NCBI RefSeq assembly: GCF_000312505.2
Contig: NZ_HG326228.1
Location: 124,001-188,000 of the forward strand
DNA length: 64,000 bases
Origin: Fenollaria massiliensis
GTDB taxonomy: Bacteria; Bacillota; Clostridia; Tissierellales; Peptoniphilaceae
Reading direction: 5' to 3'
The notes beneath the pieces were generated by a model. It did not search any database, was not told the origin of the DNA, and saw only the letters and a program-made list of their open reading frames with translations. Made by a program: the position numbers and the translations under genes. Each line of letters opens with the position of its first letter. Position 1 is the stretch's first letter. Positions 46,891 through 55,622 of this stretch are shown here, piece after piece.

Positions 46891-47805
46891 ATGACTTTGT
46901 TAGATGATGTTTATAGACAAAAAGCGAATATTAAGAACATTAGAGAGAGGGAGAGAAGCGAGAGGATAGAAGCTATTTATAAAAAATATCCTGAGTTTTT
47001 AAGCCTTGAGAACGAAAAAAATTCTGTGCTTAATGATTTTGCGTCTATGAATTTTACAAATTATGAAGATATTAATAAAAAGATACTTGATATAGAAGCT
47101 AAAAAACAAAAACTTATAGAGACTTATGGTCTTAATGATGCTTTCAAAGTTCATTACGACTGCGACAAATGTGAAGATACAGGCATTTATCAATCAAAGA
47201 GATGCTCCTGCATTGACGATATGCTCAGAGAAAAAATGCTTGAGACGAATGAACTAAATACTGAGATGAGAGAAAAAAGTTTTGAAAATTTTGATGCCAA
47301 TATATTTTCAGATGATGTAAGAGATGAAATGATTGAGATAAAAAAGAGTCTTGAGTCTTATGCGGATAATTTTAATAAAGAGCACAGATCCATATTTTTC
47401 TTTGGAGACGTTGGTACAGGTAAATCATTTATGGCGGTATCACTTGCAAAGAGACTTATAGAAAAGCTTATCAATGTTACATACGTGGGCTCTTATGAAA
47501 TGTGCCAAACCATTAACGAAGCTATATTCAAGGCCGATGGCGACGCTGTAACTAAGAGAGATTTATTTTATAACACAGACTTTTTAATCATTGATGACCT
47601 TGGAACCGAGATAGATACACAGGTTAGCTCGAAATCTATACTTGATTTGATAAATTATAGACTAAGTAAAAATTTAAAGACGCTAATCACAAGCAATTTA
47701 AATGTTGACGCAATAAAAGAAAAGTATGGAGAGAGACTATCGTCAAGGATATTATCAAATTATTATATATATCGCTTTAAAGGACGCGATTTAAGATTAA
47801 GATAA
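46891..47805 (+). CDS. dnaI: Helicase loader ATPase (DnaI/DnaC-type)
   Basis: An AAA+ ATPase of 304 residues that loads the replicative helicase. The N-terminal region has a zinc-binding type cluster [17 protein letters not shown]. The ATPase part has Walker [16 protein letters not shown], Walker [10 protein letters not shown], the sensor TLITSNLN and the arginine-finger type [10 protein letters not shown] use the ATG at 46891 with GGAGGAAG upstream. It completes a dnaB-dnaD-dnaI set interrupted only by the GNAT gene. Confidence 0.92.
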   Translation: MTLLDDVYRQKANIKNIRERERSERIEAIYKKYPEFLSLENEKNSVLNDFASMNFTNYEDINKKILDIEAKKQKLIETYGLNDAFKVHYDCDKCEDTGIYQSKRCSCIDDMLREKMLETNELNTEMREKSFENFDANIFSDDVRDEMIEIKKSLESYADNFNKEHRSIFFFGDVGTGKSFMAVSLAKRLIEKLINVTYVGSYEMCQTINEAIFKADGDAVTKRDLFYNTDFLIIDDLGTEIDTQVSSKSILDLINYRLSKNLKTLITSNLNVDAIKEKYGERLSSRILSNYYIYRFKGRDLRLR

Positions 47806-47816
47806 GGAGTGATTTT

Positions 47817-49094
47817 ATGCTAGATATAAAAAGAATTAGAAAAAATCCAGAAGAAGTATTAGAAGCTTTAAAAAAGAGACACGGAAGTTTCCCAATTGAA
47901 GAACTTCTTGAAGAAGACAAGAAGAGAAGAGAGCTTTTAACCGTTGTTGAAACAATGAAGCAAAAGCAAAATGCCATTTCAAAAGAAGTACCTAAGCTAA
48001 AGAAGGCTGGTGAAGACGTTAGCCAAATCTTTGAAGAGATGAAAGAGCTTTCAAACGAGATCAAGGAGTATGACCAAAAAGTTAAGGAAATAGATGACAA
48101 AATATCTGAGTACTTACTAAGCATACCAAACGTTCCTAATAAAGATGTTGTCTTTGGCAAGGATGATAGTGATAACGTTGAAGTAAAGAAATATGGCACA
48201 CCAACTGAGTTTGATTTCGAGCCAAAAGCTCACTGGGACTTAGGAACAGACCTTGATATACTTGATTTTGATAGAGCTGGTAAGATAGCTGGATCAAGAT
48301 TCTCTATATTTAAAGGCGACGGAGCAAGACTTGAAAGAAGCTTAATTCAATTCATGCTTGATCTTCATACGCTTGAACAAGATTATACTGAGATGAGCAC
48401 TCCATTCATGGTTAATAGAGCGTCCATGCTAGGCACAGGACAATTACCAAAGTTTGAAGATGATATGTTTTATTTACCATCAAAAGACTTTTTCTTAGTG
48501 CCAACAGCAGAAGTACCTTTAACAAATATGCTTAGAGACGAAATTGTTGATGAGAGCCAATTACCTATCAATATAACTGAGTACACACCATGCTTCAGAC
48601 AAGAAGCGGGCGCAGCAGGTAGAGACAACAGAGGACTTATTCGTAACCATCAATTTGATAAAGTTGAACTTGTTAAGTTTGTTAAACCAGAAACAAGCTA
48701 TGATGAATTACAAAAATTATTATCAGATGCTGAGGCGGTTCTTCAAAAGCTTGAAATACCATACAGAGTTGTTCAATTATCAACAGGCGACTTAGGTTTT
48801 TCATCAGCAATGACTTATGACATAGAAGTTTGGATGCCAAGCTATGGTAGATACGTTGAAATATCAAGCTGTTCGAACTTTGAGGACTTCCAAGCAAGAA
48901 GAGCCAACATTAGATATAGAAACGAAGAAGGCAAATTAAACTTCGTTCACACACTTAATGGTTCAGGCCTTGCAGTTGGTAGAACATTTGCAGCACTTGT
49001 AGAAAATTATCAAAATAAAGATGGCTCAATCACTATACCAAAAGCTTTACAAAAATATTTTGGCAAGGACCGTATAGTAAAAAAAGAAAAATAG
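47817..49094 (+). CDS. serS: Seryl-tRNA synthetase
   Basis: A class II synthetase of 425 residues charging tRNA-Ser. The N-terminal coiled coil spans about residues 30-100. Motif 1 lies near [15 protein letters not shown], motif 2 is [17 protein letters not shown]-like ([18 protein letters not shown]), and motif 3 is [23 protein letters not shown] precedes the ATG. It is the last gene of the long operon that starts near 37026, and a terminator follows. Confidence 0.97.
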   Translation: MLDIKRIRKNPEEVLEALKKRHGSFPIEELLEEDKKRRELLTVVETMKQKQNAISKEVPKLKKAGEDVSQIFEEMKELSNEIKEYDQKVKEIDDKISEYLLSIPNVPNKDVVFGKDDSDNVEVKKYGTPTEFDFEPKAHWDLGTDLDILDFDRAGKIAGSRFSIFKGDGARLERSLIQFMLDLHTLEQDYTEMSTPFMVNRASMLGTGQLPKFEDDMFYLPSKDFFLVPTAEVPLTNMLRDEIVDESQLPINITEYTPCFRQEAGAAGRDNRGLIRNHQFDKVELVKFVKPETSYDELQKLLSDAEAVLQKLEIPYRVVQLSTGDLGFSSAMTYDIEVWMPSYGRYVEISSCSNFEDFQARRANIRYRNEEGKLNFVHTLNGSGLAVGRTFAALVENYQNKDGSITIPKALQKYFGKDRIVKKEK

Positions 49095-49127
49095 TTTAAA
49101 AAGAAATTTACTTCAAAAAACAAAACT

Positions 49128-49163
49128 AGGTGAAAAAACTAAATTAGGTGAAAAAACTAAATT
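49128..49163 (+). repeat. Two perfect tandem copies of an 18 bp sequence
   Basis: AGGTGAAAAAACTAAATT occurs twice in a row (49128-49145 and 49146-49163), preceded by a partial copy, in the gap after serS. No function is evident. Confidence 0.9.
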
Positions 49164-49196
49164 ACTTAAAAATAAAATTATGCTAAATAAAAATAT

Positions 49197-49236
49197 AGAG
49201 CTATGCATATCAATCGATGCGCATAGCTCTTTTTAT
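49197..49236. terminator. Bidirectional terminator after serS
   Basis: AGAGCTATGC pairs with GCATAGCTCT around an AT-rich loop, followed by five T. It also suits the convergent flavin reductase gene. Confidence 0.82.
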
Positions 49237-49245
49237 AATTATATT

Positions 49246-49761
49246 TTATTCTTCATTCACATAAGCCTTTACTATTTCACCTATATAAACATAGTGAAAA
49301 TCACGCTCTGGGTAGTTTTTCTTAAGTATGGATTGATCGATGAAGCCTTCCTCGTGCAAAACGCCCTTATAAACTTTTCTGCATACCAAAACCATTTTAG
49401 CTTCTTTAAAATAAACGCTTTTATCGCTAAAAACAGGCGTTAAAGATGTTTTAGAGAGTTTATCTTCGTTGCGACCACTATGAGTACCAAGATATAATAA
49501 ATCCTTTTTGTAAGATGCGTCAAAAAAACTTAGCGTATAATAATCATTCTTGTCAACAAATTCCCTCGTATATCTTTGCGGTCTTAAGTAAATAACTGAC
49601 GTTGGCATATCACCGTTCCAAATCGCTCCTAAGTGACCCCACTGAGCAGTCATTGTGTTAAATGCCTTCTCATTACCGGCACTCACAAGCATCCATTCCT
49701 TGCCAATCAGCGTCATTGGATTAAAATTTAATTCTTTAATATCAATAGCTTTTAAGCTCAT
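49246..49761 (-). CDS. Flavin reductase-like domain protein
   Basis: A 171-residue split-barrel FMN-binding protein. The N-terminal FNPMTLIGKEWMLVSAG, TAQWGHLGAIWNGDMP and the RPQRYTREFVDKNDYYTLSF segments match the flavin reductase-like family used as oxidoreductases or NAD(P)H:flavin reductases. The substrate is unknown. GGGGTG precedes the ATG and a strong extended -10 lies upstream. It is monocistronic, convergent with serS and divergent from the chromate transporter genes. Confidence 0.87.
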   Translation of the reverse strand: MSLKAIDIKELNFNPMTLIGKEWMLVSAGNEKAFNTMTAQWGHLGAIWNGDMPTSVIYLRPQRYTREFVDKNDYYTLSFFDASYKKDLLYLGTHSGRNEDKLSKTSLTPVFSDKSVYFKEAKMVLVCRKVYKGVLHEEGFIDQSILKKNYPERDFHYVYIGEIVKAYVNEE

Positions 49762-49780
49762 ACCATCACCCCTTAGATAA

Positions 49781-49789
49781 ATTATATCA
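49781..49789 (-). promoter_or_regulatory. Extended -10 of the flavin reductase gene
   Basis: Minus strand TGATATAAT, with no good -35 (TAATAA at 17 bp). Confidence 0.55.
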
Positions 49790-49831
49790 CAAAGACTATA
49801 AATTTATTACTTAAAATTTACCTTGCGAGTC

Positions 49832-49860
49832 TAGAAAAATATGTCTCTTTGTGATATAAT
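49832..49860 (+). promoter_or_regulatory. Promoter of the chromate transporter-pta-folA operon
   Basis: TAGAAA, 17 bp, TATAAT preceded by TGA (extended -10). It gives a leader of about 10 nt. Confidence 0.63.
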
Positions 49861-49876
49861 AGTTTTTGGTGAGTAT

Positions 49877-50401
49877 ATGAATTTTTTAATCAAAATATTT
49901 TTAGTGTTTTTCAAGATAGGCCTCTTTAGTTTCGGCGGAGGCTATGCTATGATGCCACTTTTTGAAAAAGAAATCATCAATGGTCTTCACTGGATAAGCT
50001 ACTCAGATTTTATAGATATAGTTGCCATCGCACAAACAACACCTGGCCCATTCGCAGTTAACTCAGCAACCTTCATCGGCAATAAATTAGCAGGTTTTTT
50101 AGGAAGCGTTGTCGCTACACTTGGAGTGACACTACCAAGCTTTATTATAATGAGTATAATATTTTTAACAATAAATAAATTTAGAGAATCAAATGCTGTA
50201 AAAGTCTCAATCAGAGGTATAAGACCAGTTGTTTTAGCACTTGTATTAGCAGCTGTTGTAACCATTGGCAAGGGAGCGATAATTGATTACAAATCAGTAA
50301 TTATAGCGATAATCGCCTTCATACTAGTTAGAGTGAAAAAACTAAACCCAATACTTATCATGGCTATAGGTTTTGTGGTCGGCATATTTATTTATAGGTG
50401 A
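49877..50401 (+). CDS. Chromate transporter, first half-size subunit (CHR family)
   Basis: A 174-residue membrane protein with the CHR domain signature FFKIGLFSFGGGYAMMPLFE at the N-terminus and QTTPGPFAVNSATFIGNKLAG next. This is a short CHR protein, used in pairs with opposite topology, as here with the next gene. The family exports chromate in some bacteria; the physiological substrate in anaerobes is unclear. I use the ATG at 49877 (GGTGAG upstream), not the earlier ATG inside the promoter. Five to six hydrophobic segments are visible. Confidence 0.88.
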   Translation: MNFLIKIFLVFFKIGLFSFGGGYAMMPLFEKEIINGLHWISYSDFIDIVAIAQTTPGPFAVNSATFIGNKLAGFLGSVVATLGVTLPSFIIMSIIFLTINKFRESNAVKVSIRGIRPVVLALVLAAVVTIGKGAIIDYKSVIIAIIAFILVRVKKLNPILIMAIGFVVGIFIYR

Positions 50402-50405
50402 TTAG

Positions 50406-50942
50406 ATGAAGATAATCAATTTATTTATAACATTTTTTAAAATAGGTGCCTTCACCTTAGGAGGCGGCTTTCCCATGCTACCAATTATCGAGCGTGAGAT
50501 AGTTACTAAGAAAAAATTAATGACAGACGAAGAGTACATAGACTCGATAAGCCTTGCGCAGACAGCACCAGGGCCTATCGCAGCAAACATTTCCATACTA
50601 GTTGGCTACAGAATATATGGCTTTTTAGGCGCACTCGCTGCATTTTTAGGCGCAGTTTTGCCAAGCTTTATCATAATACTAGTTATATCGCACTTTTTTA
50701 TGGGCGTTCAAGATAATACTTATGTGCAAGCGGCCTTCAAAGGCGTTAGACCAGTCGTATGTGCACTAGTGTTTGCAGCACTTGTAGGCTTAGTTGAAAA
50801 AGCACATTTAAATAAATTTGAATACGCAATAAGCGCTTTAGCTTTTTTAATAGTAGTATTTTTAGATGTCAATCCCATCTTCGTAATTATTGGCGGAGTT
50901 GTGATTGCACTTAGCAAGGATAAATTTATCAAGAATAAATAG
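50406..50942 (+). CDS. Chromate transporter, second half-size subunit (CHR family)
   Basis: A 178-residue CHR-domain protein, paralogue of the preceding gene: FFKIGAFTLGGGFPMLPIIE at the N-terminus, QTAPGPIAANISILVGYRIYG and GVRPVVCALVFAA. It starts 4 bp after the first subunit gene with AGGTG upstream. The two probably form a heteromeric exporter. It is followed after 9 bp by pta, with which it is probably co-transcribed; no functional link is evident. Confidence 0.88.
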   Translation: MKIINLFITFFKIGAFTLGGGFPMLPIIEREIVTKKKLMTDEEYIDSISLAQTAPGPIAANISILVGYRIYGFLGALAAFLGAVLPSFIIILVISHFFMGVQDNTYVQAAFKGVRPVVCALVFAALVGLVEKAHLNKFEYAISALAFLIVVFLDVNPIFVIIGGVVIALSKDKFIKNK

Positions 50943-50951
50943 GAGGTTATT

Positions 50952-51923
50952 ATGGATTTATTTGAAGAATTAAAAGTTGAAGTAAAAGAAAAACATCCAT
51001 CTATTGTTTTTCCAGAAGGTGAAGATGAAAGAGTTTTAAAGGCTGCTTTCAGATTAAAAGAAGAAAATATTTTAGAACCAATAGTTCTAGGTAAGAGAAG
51101 TGAGGTAGAGGGGGCTGCTAAAGCTATAGGCAAAGACCTAGCTAATATCAATTTCATCGACCCAGCTGAAGCTAAAGACATAGACGAGATGGCTCAAACA
51201 TTTTTTGAAAGAAGAAAGGGCAAAATCACTCTTGAAGACGCTAAAGCACTACTTCTAAAGGACGTTAACTATTTCGGAACTATCTTAGTATATATGAAAA
51301 AGGCAGATGGACTTGTATCAGGCGCTGCACATGCAACAAGCGATACAGTTAGACCTGCACTTCAAATCATTAAGATGAAGGAAGGATACAAAAAAACTTC
51401 AGGCGTATTCGTAATGGTTAAAGGCGCTGAAAGATATATCTTCGCTGACTGCGCTATCAACATAGCACCTGACTCAGACGATATCGCAGAAACAGCAATT
51501 CTTTCAAACATGACAGCAAAGAGCTTTGGCGTTGATCCAAAGATCGCTCTACTAAGTTTCTCAACAAAGGGCAGCGCTAAGTCAGATGAAACAGAAAAAG
51601 TTATAAATGCACTTGAAATAGTTAAAGAAAGAGACGCATCCATAGCAGTTGATGGTGAGCTTCAATTTGACGCAGCTTTTGTACCAACAGTTGCTGAAAA
51701 GAAGGCAAAAGGCTCAGACATCGCAGGTCATGCTAATGTATTTATATTCCCATCACTAGAAGCAGGTAACATTGGTTATAAGATTGCTCAAAGACTTGGC
51801 GGATACGATGCTATAGGACCTATACTTCAAGGATTAAACAGCCCAGTTAATGATTTATCAAGAGGATGTAACTCAGACGACGTTTACAAACTAGCTTTAA
51901 TCACAGCAAAACAAGCAATATAA
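50952..51923 (+). CDS. pta: Phosphate acetyltransferase
   Basis: Interconverts acetyl-CoA and acetyl phosphate in acetate fermentation. The 323 residues are the short clostridial form. Family segments are IVFPEGEDERVLKAA, GLVSGAAHATSDTVRPALQI, KMISFS-like IALLSFSTKGSAKSDETEKV and the C-terminal PINDLSRG-like SPVNDLSRGCNSDDVYKLA. AGGAGG precedes the ATG. No acetate kinase gene follows, so ackA must be elsewhere. It shares one base with folA. Confidence 0.95.
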   Translation: MDLFEELKVEVKEKHPSIVFPEGEDERVLKAAFRLKEENILEPIVLGKRSEVEGAAKAIGKDLANINFIDPAEAKDIDEMAQTFFERRKGKITLEDAKALLLKDVNYFGTILVYMKKADGLVSGAAHATSDTVRPALQIIKMKEGYKKTSGVFVMVKGAERYIFADCAINIAPDSDDIAETAILSNMTAKSFGVDPKIALLSFSTKGSAKSDETEKVINALEIVKERDASIAVDGELQFDAAFVPTVAEKKAKGSDIAGHANVFIFPSLEAGNIGYKIAQRLGGYDAIGPILQGLNSPVNDLSRGCNSDDVYKLALITAKQAI

Positions 51924-52408
51924 TGATACTTGTAATGGCGGTCGACGCCAAATGGGCGATTGGCTACAAAGGGGACATGCTTACAAGGATACCCGAGGAC
52001 TTAAAGCGCTTTAAAGAGATGACCATGGGCGGAGTTTTACTCATGGGCAGAAAAACTTTTGACGCGACAGGCGCACTTCCTGGCAGAGAAACGATTATCG
52101 TCTCGCGCTCACTTAAAGATGTGGATGGTGCTCACATTGCCCACAGCCTTGATGAGCTAAGAGAGATGATAAAAGAAAAGTATCAAGACAAGAAAATTTT
52201 CTTAGTTGGCGGAGCAAGTCTCATCGATCAGCTCATAGATGAGGTGGACGAGGCAGAGATAACTTTTATTAAAAAAGATTTTGAGCCTTATGATACTGTG
52301 ATGAGAAATTTGGATGAGGATGAAGGATTTGAATTAATTGAGATTAGCGAAGAACATGATTATGACGGAATGAAGTTTGAGTATCGAAAGTATATTAGAA
52401 AGAAATAA
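51923..52408 (+). CDS. folA: Dihydrofolate reductase
   Basis: Reduces dihydrofolate to tetrahydrofolate with NADPH. The 161 residues match the family. Key segments are AVDAKWAIGYKGDML (M20 loop), RIPEDLKRFKEMTMG with the substrate-binding acidic residue, LLMGRKTFDATG and IFLVGGASLIDQLI. The start overlaps the pta stop by one base. No thyA is nearby. A terminator follows. Confidence 0.94.
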   Translation: MILVMAVDAKWAIGYKGDMLTRIPEDLKRFKEMTMGGVLLMGRKTFDATGALPGRETIIVSRSLKDVDGAHIAHSLDELREMIKEKYQDKKIFLVGGASLIDQLIDEVDEAEITFIKKDFEPYDTVMRNLDEDEGFELIEISEEHDYDGMKFEYRKYIRKK

Positions 52409-52420
52409 AATTATCAATAT

Positions 52421-52458
52421 AAACCCTCTTTACTAAAGCAGTAGAGAGGGTTTTATTT
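52421..52458 (+). terminator. Terminator after folA
   Basis: AAACCCTCTTTACT pairs with GTAGAGAGGGTTT, then TTATTTT. Confidence 0.83.
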
Positions 52459-52536
52459 TGCATATAGATTATTTACGAAGTGCATATTATTTAAAATAAT
52501 TTATTAAAAAGTCACTTCTTATTTTGAATTATATAA

Positions 52537-52566
52537 AAAACTCTCAAGTATTACACTTAAGAGTTT
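52537..52566 (-). terminator. Terminator of the lipoprotein gene
   Basis: AAAACTCTCAAGT pairs with ACTTAAGAGTTTT. On the minus strand it is followed by a T-run. Confidence 0.78.
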
Positions 52567-52582
52567 TGATGGGGAATCTTAA

Positions 52583-53524
52583 TTATCTACGATAAGTAAG
52601 ATTGTATATGTTCATATCTTCATCGTAAAAAAAGTCATAATAAAGTATTGGTTTAGTAGCATCGCCCAAATACTTAATTAGTATCTCGATAGCTTTGCCT
52701 TGCATACTTTTATCAGCAAAAACATCCTTTGCTTCTTTTTCTGCAATATTAATTTGAGGCTTTGAGGAATTGCTATTTAATGAATCGATATCATTAAGAA
52801 TCATATCATATAGATTTTTAATGTCTTCTTCTTTTGCACCTACATTACCAAAGTATGCTTTGAATGCTTCGTAGTCTTTAGACTTGACTGTGCCAATGAC
52901 CTCAAGCGATTTATTTATAAATGCCTTGTATTTTTCTTTTAGCTCATCTTGATTTTCTTCAAAGTCTGCCGTACTTAGCTGGAAACTTATAAGCTGATTA
53001 GCAATATTTCTTGCAAGATTAAAATATATCTTTTTCTTTTCGCCTTGGCATAGTGCTTGGTAGATGTAAGCCTTGCTGCCATCTCCATCTTGACCTGACT
53101 CAATTGATACCTTTTCAATCTTTACAATATCGCCAGAGATTTCTAGTGGCTTTAGCGCCTCTATAATTAGATTTGGATCTTTATCTACCGCAGTTTTTGC
53201 ACTGCCGGCTAGGCTTGACTTTATTTTGTCAATATCCTTAGAACAAAGCAGTTTAATATTTTTTTCTATCCACTCTTTATCATTATCAGTCATTTCAACT
53301 TGCCATACAGTATCTTTGACTAGACTATCGTCATTTGCCGCATCATTTAAGCTTTCTTCAGATGTTTCCTTTTTTTCGGTACTTGAGCTAGCTTCTTTTT
53401 TATCTTCACTCGCTATCTTTGTTTCACTATTTGTTTTAGCTTTGTCGTTAGGCTTATCACTTGAGCAGGATGAACAGATAAGCAACATAATAGTTAAGCT
53501 CATACATAAAAAAATTTTTTTCAT
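52583..53524 (-). CDS. Lipoprotein of unknown function
   Basis: A 313-residue lipoprotein with a hydrophobic leader and a Cys-rich lipobox region (MLLICSSC, Cys20 likely). A Ser/Glu/Lys-rich linker (about 22-65) follows. The C-terminal 240 residues are mostly helical and charged and resemble the DUF5105-like class of Gram-positive lipoproteins (two similar units, each with a KSKDYEAFKAYFG/SKDIDKIKSSLAG pattern), a tentative match by eye. It is monocistronic, with a terminator downstream. Confidence 0.75.
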   Translation of the reverse strand: MKKIFLCMSLTIMLLICSSCSSDKPNDKAKTNSETKIASEDKKEASSSTEKKETSEESLNDAANDDSLVKDTVWQVEMTDNDKEWIEKNIKLLCSKDIDKIKSSLAGSAKTAVDKDPNLIIEALKPLEISGDIVKIEKVSIESGQDGDGSKAYIYQALCQGEKKKIYFNLARNIANQLISFQLSTADFEENQDELKEKYKAFINKSLEVIGTVKSKDYEAFKAYFGNVGAKEEDIKNLYDMILNDIDSLNSNSSKPQINIAEKEAKDVFADKSMQGKAIEILIKYLGDATKPILYYDFFYDEDMNIYNLTYRR

Positions 53525-53622
53525 AGATTTACACCCCTATGATTGATTCATTATACATATATATTGTAAAGAAAAATGTAAAAATATATTAATTAAGTGT
53601 AAAATTCATATATATATTTTTT

Positions 53623-53650
53623 ATCTGCTCCTTATGGGGCAGATTTTTTA
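53623..53650 (+). terminator. Orphan terminator in the lipoprotein-nitrilase gap
   Basis: ATCTGCTCC (53623-53631) pairs with GGGGCAGAT (53636-53644), loop TTAT, then six T. No plus-strand gene lies upstream of it. Confidence 0.7.
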
Positions 53651-53668
53651 TGTTTTAAGACTTATTTA

Positions 53669-53677
53669 TGATATAAT
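53669..53677 (+). promoter_or_regulatory. Extended -10 of the nitrilase-family gene
   Basis: TGATATAAT about 21 bp before the ATG, with AAGGAGG between. No clear -35 at the right spacing. Confidence 0.58.
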
Positions 53678-53698
53678 TAATAAAAAGGAGGTCATCTT

Positions 53699-54436
53699 AT
53701 GAAAATCAATCTTATGTCTTTAGCGTTTAAAACGAAGGACCTTGAACAAAACAAAAATATTATTATAAAATCTATGCGTGAATACGCTCACAAGGCGGAC
53801 CTACTTGTATTTGGCGAGTCTTTTTTGCATGGTTTTGAGGCTCTGTCTTGGAACTATGAAAAGGACAAGGCGATTGCCATAGATATAAATGATGACATTA
53901 TTAATGAGATAAAATTTGCTGCGAAAGAAAATTCTATCGCTGTTAGCTTTGGCATGATTGAAAAATCTGATGACGCTATTTATTCATCGATGATCACCAT
54001 TGGCAAAACTGGCGAAATAATGGACGTTTTTAGGCGAGTATCTGATGGATGGAAAGAGCCAATAGCGGGCGCTCACTACAAGGAAGGCGATGGTTTTCAC
54101 GCTTTTGATTTTGATGATAAAAAAATTCTAGTCGGCATCTGCGGTGATTTTTGGCACGATGAACTTATTCAAAAAGCGGCTGATATTGAAAAGGATTTAG
54201 TTCTTTGGCCTGTTTATACTGATTTTGAGCCGCACGTTTGGAACGAAGAAGAAAAGTTTGAGTATGCAGTGCAAGCGGATAAATTAAAATCGCCTGTACT
54301 ATATGTAAATTCTGTGTGCTACGATTTTGATGAGCCATACATTTCTAAGGGTGGTGCTTGTTATTTTGATGGTGGCAAAATCATTAAAGAGGTGCCATCG
54401 GGCGCTGAAGCGGTACTTAAAATTGAAATTAGTTAA
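53699..54436 (+). CDS. Carbon-nitrogen hydrolase (nitrilase superfamily)
   Basis: A 245-residue nitrilase-fold amidase. The Glu-Lys-Cys triad is visible: VFGESFLHGFEAL (Glu), a Lys in FRRVSDGWKEPIAGAHY, and GICGDFWHDEL (Cys). AAGGAGG precedes the ATG. The substrate is unknown; omega-amidase, carbamoylputrescine-type or other amides are possible. It begins a three-gene set with a PNPOx-like protein and AlkD. Confidence 0.87.
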   Translation: MKINLMSLAFKTKDLEQNKNIIIKSMREYAHKADLLVFGESFLHGFEALSWNYEKDKAIAIDINDDIINEIKFAAKENSIAVSFGMIEKSDDAIYSSMITIGKTGEIMDVFRRVSDGWKEPIAGAHYKEGDGFHAFDFDDKKILVGICGDFWHDELIQKAADIEKDLVLWPVYTDFEPHVWNEEEKFEYAVQADKLKSPVLYVNSVCYDFDEPYISKGGACYFDGGKIIKEVPSGAEAVLKIEIS

Positions 54437-54447
54437 GGAGGAAAATT

Positions 54448-54921
54448 ATGAGAAGAGCAGATAGAGAAGTTACGGATATAAATGAAATCCTTAGAATAAT
54501 GAAAGACTGTGACGATGTAGTTCTTGCCTTTAACGACGAGATCTCGCCATATATCTTAGCTGTTAATTTTGGCGTGAGCGAAGCCCAAGGCGAAATCACT
54601 TTATTCATTCACGGAGCAAGAGAAGGAAAGAAGTATGATTATTTAAAAGATGGCGCTGCTGTGAGCTTTCAAATGAGTGCGAATCATAAGCTTATTATGG
54701 ACAAGGAGCGTGGCTACTGCACTATGAATTACGAGTCCATCATAGGCAGGGGCGAGGTTTATGAAATTAATGATTATGACGAAAAAGAGGAGGCACTTGA
54801 AGTTTTAGTGCAAAAGTATCATATTCCGAGCGAAAAATTTGTTTATGCAAGAGCTGCTATACCTAGAACGCGTGTATTTAAAATTTGCGTGAAAGAATTA
54901 ACTTGCAAGGCAAAGGCATAA
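54448..54921 (+). CDS. Pyridoxamine 5'-phosphate oxidase-related (split-barrel flavin) protein
   Basis: A 157-residue split-barrel protein. It begins RRADREVTDINEILRIMKDC, a start shared with the NimA/PNPOx-like family of Firmicutes, followed by LFIHGAREGKKYDYL and a YESIIGRGEVYEI strand. It likely binds FMN, heme or F420-type cofactors. Some NimA members reduce nitroimidazoles, but resistance cannot be inferred. AGGAGG precedes the ATG. It sits between the nitrilase-family and AlkD genes. Confidence 0.86.
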   Translation: MRRADREVTDINEILRIMKDCDDVVLAFNDEISPYILAVNFGVSEAQGEITLFIHGAREGKKYDYLKDGAAVSFQMSANHKLIMDKERGYCTMNYESIIGRGEVYEINDYDEKEEALEVLVQKYHIPSEKFVYARAAIPRTRVFKICVKELTCKAKA

Positions 54922-54925
54922 AATT

Positions 54926-55576
54926 ATGATTTATAAAGATGTACTTTTTGAGCTAAAAGAAAATTCTGATGCAAAGTACAAGGATTTTATAGCTAAGCTC
55001 GTTCCAAATATTAATAAAGACACTATCATCGGTGTGCGCATGGGAGCTTTAAGGCGTCTTTCTAAAAAAATCAAAAAAACTTGCAGTATTGAAATTTTTA
55101 ACGAGGCAAAATTTTATTATAGAGAGGAAAAACTTTTATATGCGCTTTGCTTTTTTAAGATGAGCGAGGGCTTTGATGAAGCTATGGACACGCTTGATGA
55201 ATTTCTTCCGTACATCGATAGCTGGGAAGTGACGGACTTAATCGCAGGTGAAATAATTATTGATGAAGCGCATCGCGAAGAGATTTTTCATAAGGTGCTA
55301 AGCTATGTGCATAGTGAAGATGAATATACAATTCGCCTTGGCCTAGTCATTATGAATAAAAAATTTAATGACGATGACCATATAGAAAAAATTCTTGACG
55401 CAATAAAAATAATTAAGCTAGATACTTATTATGTAAATATGGCGGCGGCGTGGCTAATTTGTGAAATTTATTTCAAAAATAAGGATAAGATAAATAAATA
55501 TTTATCTAGTGCAAGTCTTAATGAAGATATAAAAAAGAGGACTCGGCAAAAAATTCGTGAGTCACTTAAAAAATAA
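54926..55576 (+). CDS. DNA alkylation repair protein (AlkD-like HEAT-repeat glycosylase)
   Basis: A 216-residue all-helical ALK/HEAT-repeat protein of the AlkD family, which removes bulky cationic alkyl bases such as 7-methylguanine. Matches include VRMGALRRLSKKIKK near the N-terminus, FLPYIDSWEVTDLIAGEII and YYVNMAAAWLICEIYFKN. The Trp and Asp of IDSWEVTD fit the family's active-site region. It starts 4 bp after the PNPOx-like gene with little ribosome binding sequence, so it is probably translated by coupling. Confidence 0.88.
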   Translation: MIYKDVLFELKENSDAKYKDFIAKLVPNINKDTIIGVRMGALRRLSKKIKKTCSIEIFNEAKFYYREEKLLYALCFFKMSEGFDEAMDTLDEFLPYIDSWEVTDLIAGEIIIDEAHREEIFHKVLSYVHSEDEYTIRLGLVIMNKKFNDDDHIEKILDAIKIIKLDTYYVNMAAAWLICEIYFKNKDKINKYLSSASLNEDIKKRTRQKIRESLKK

Positions 55577-55593
55577 TATATAATATATAGATG

Positions 55594-55620
55594 AAGCCAG
55601 AGAATTATCTCTGGCTTTTA
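55594..55620. terminator. Bidirectional terminator after alkD
   Basis: AAGCCAGAGA (55594-55603) pairs with TCTCTGGCTT (55608-55617). It also serves the convergent minus-strand gene. Confidence 0.82.
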
Positions 55621-55622
55621 TC

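Noticed and set aside
49128-49170. Possible CRISPR-like repeats after serS
   Set aside because: Only two directly adjacent 18 bp copies with no spacers; a simple tandem duplication.
50406-50942. The second chromate transporter gene as a truncated full-length ChrA
   Set aside because: Paired half-size CHR proteins are a normal arrangement and both have intact motifs and starts.
53699-55576. Nitroimidazole resistance from the NimA/PNPOx-like gene
   Set aside because: Only the fold can be inferred; many such proteins are not resistance determinants.
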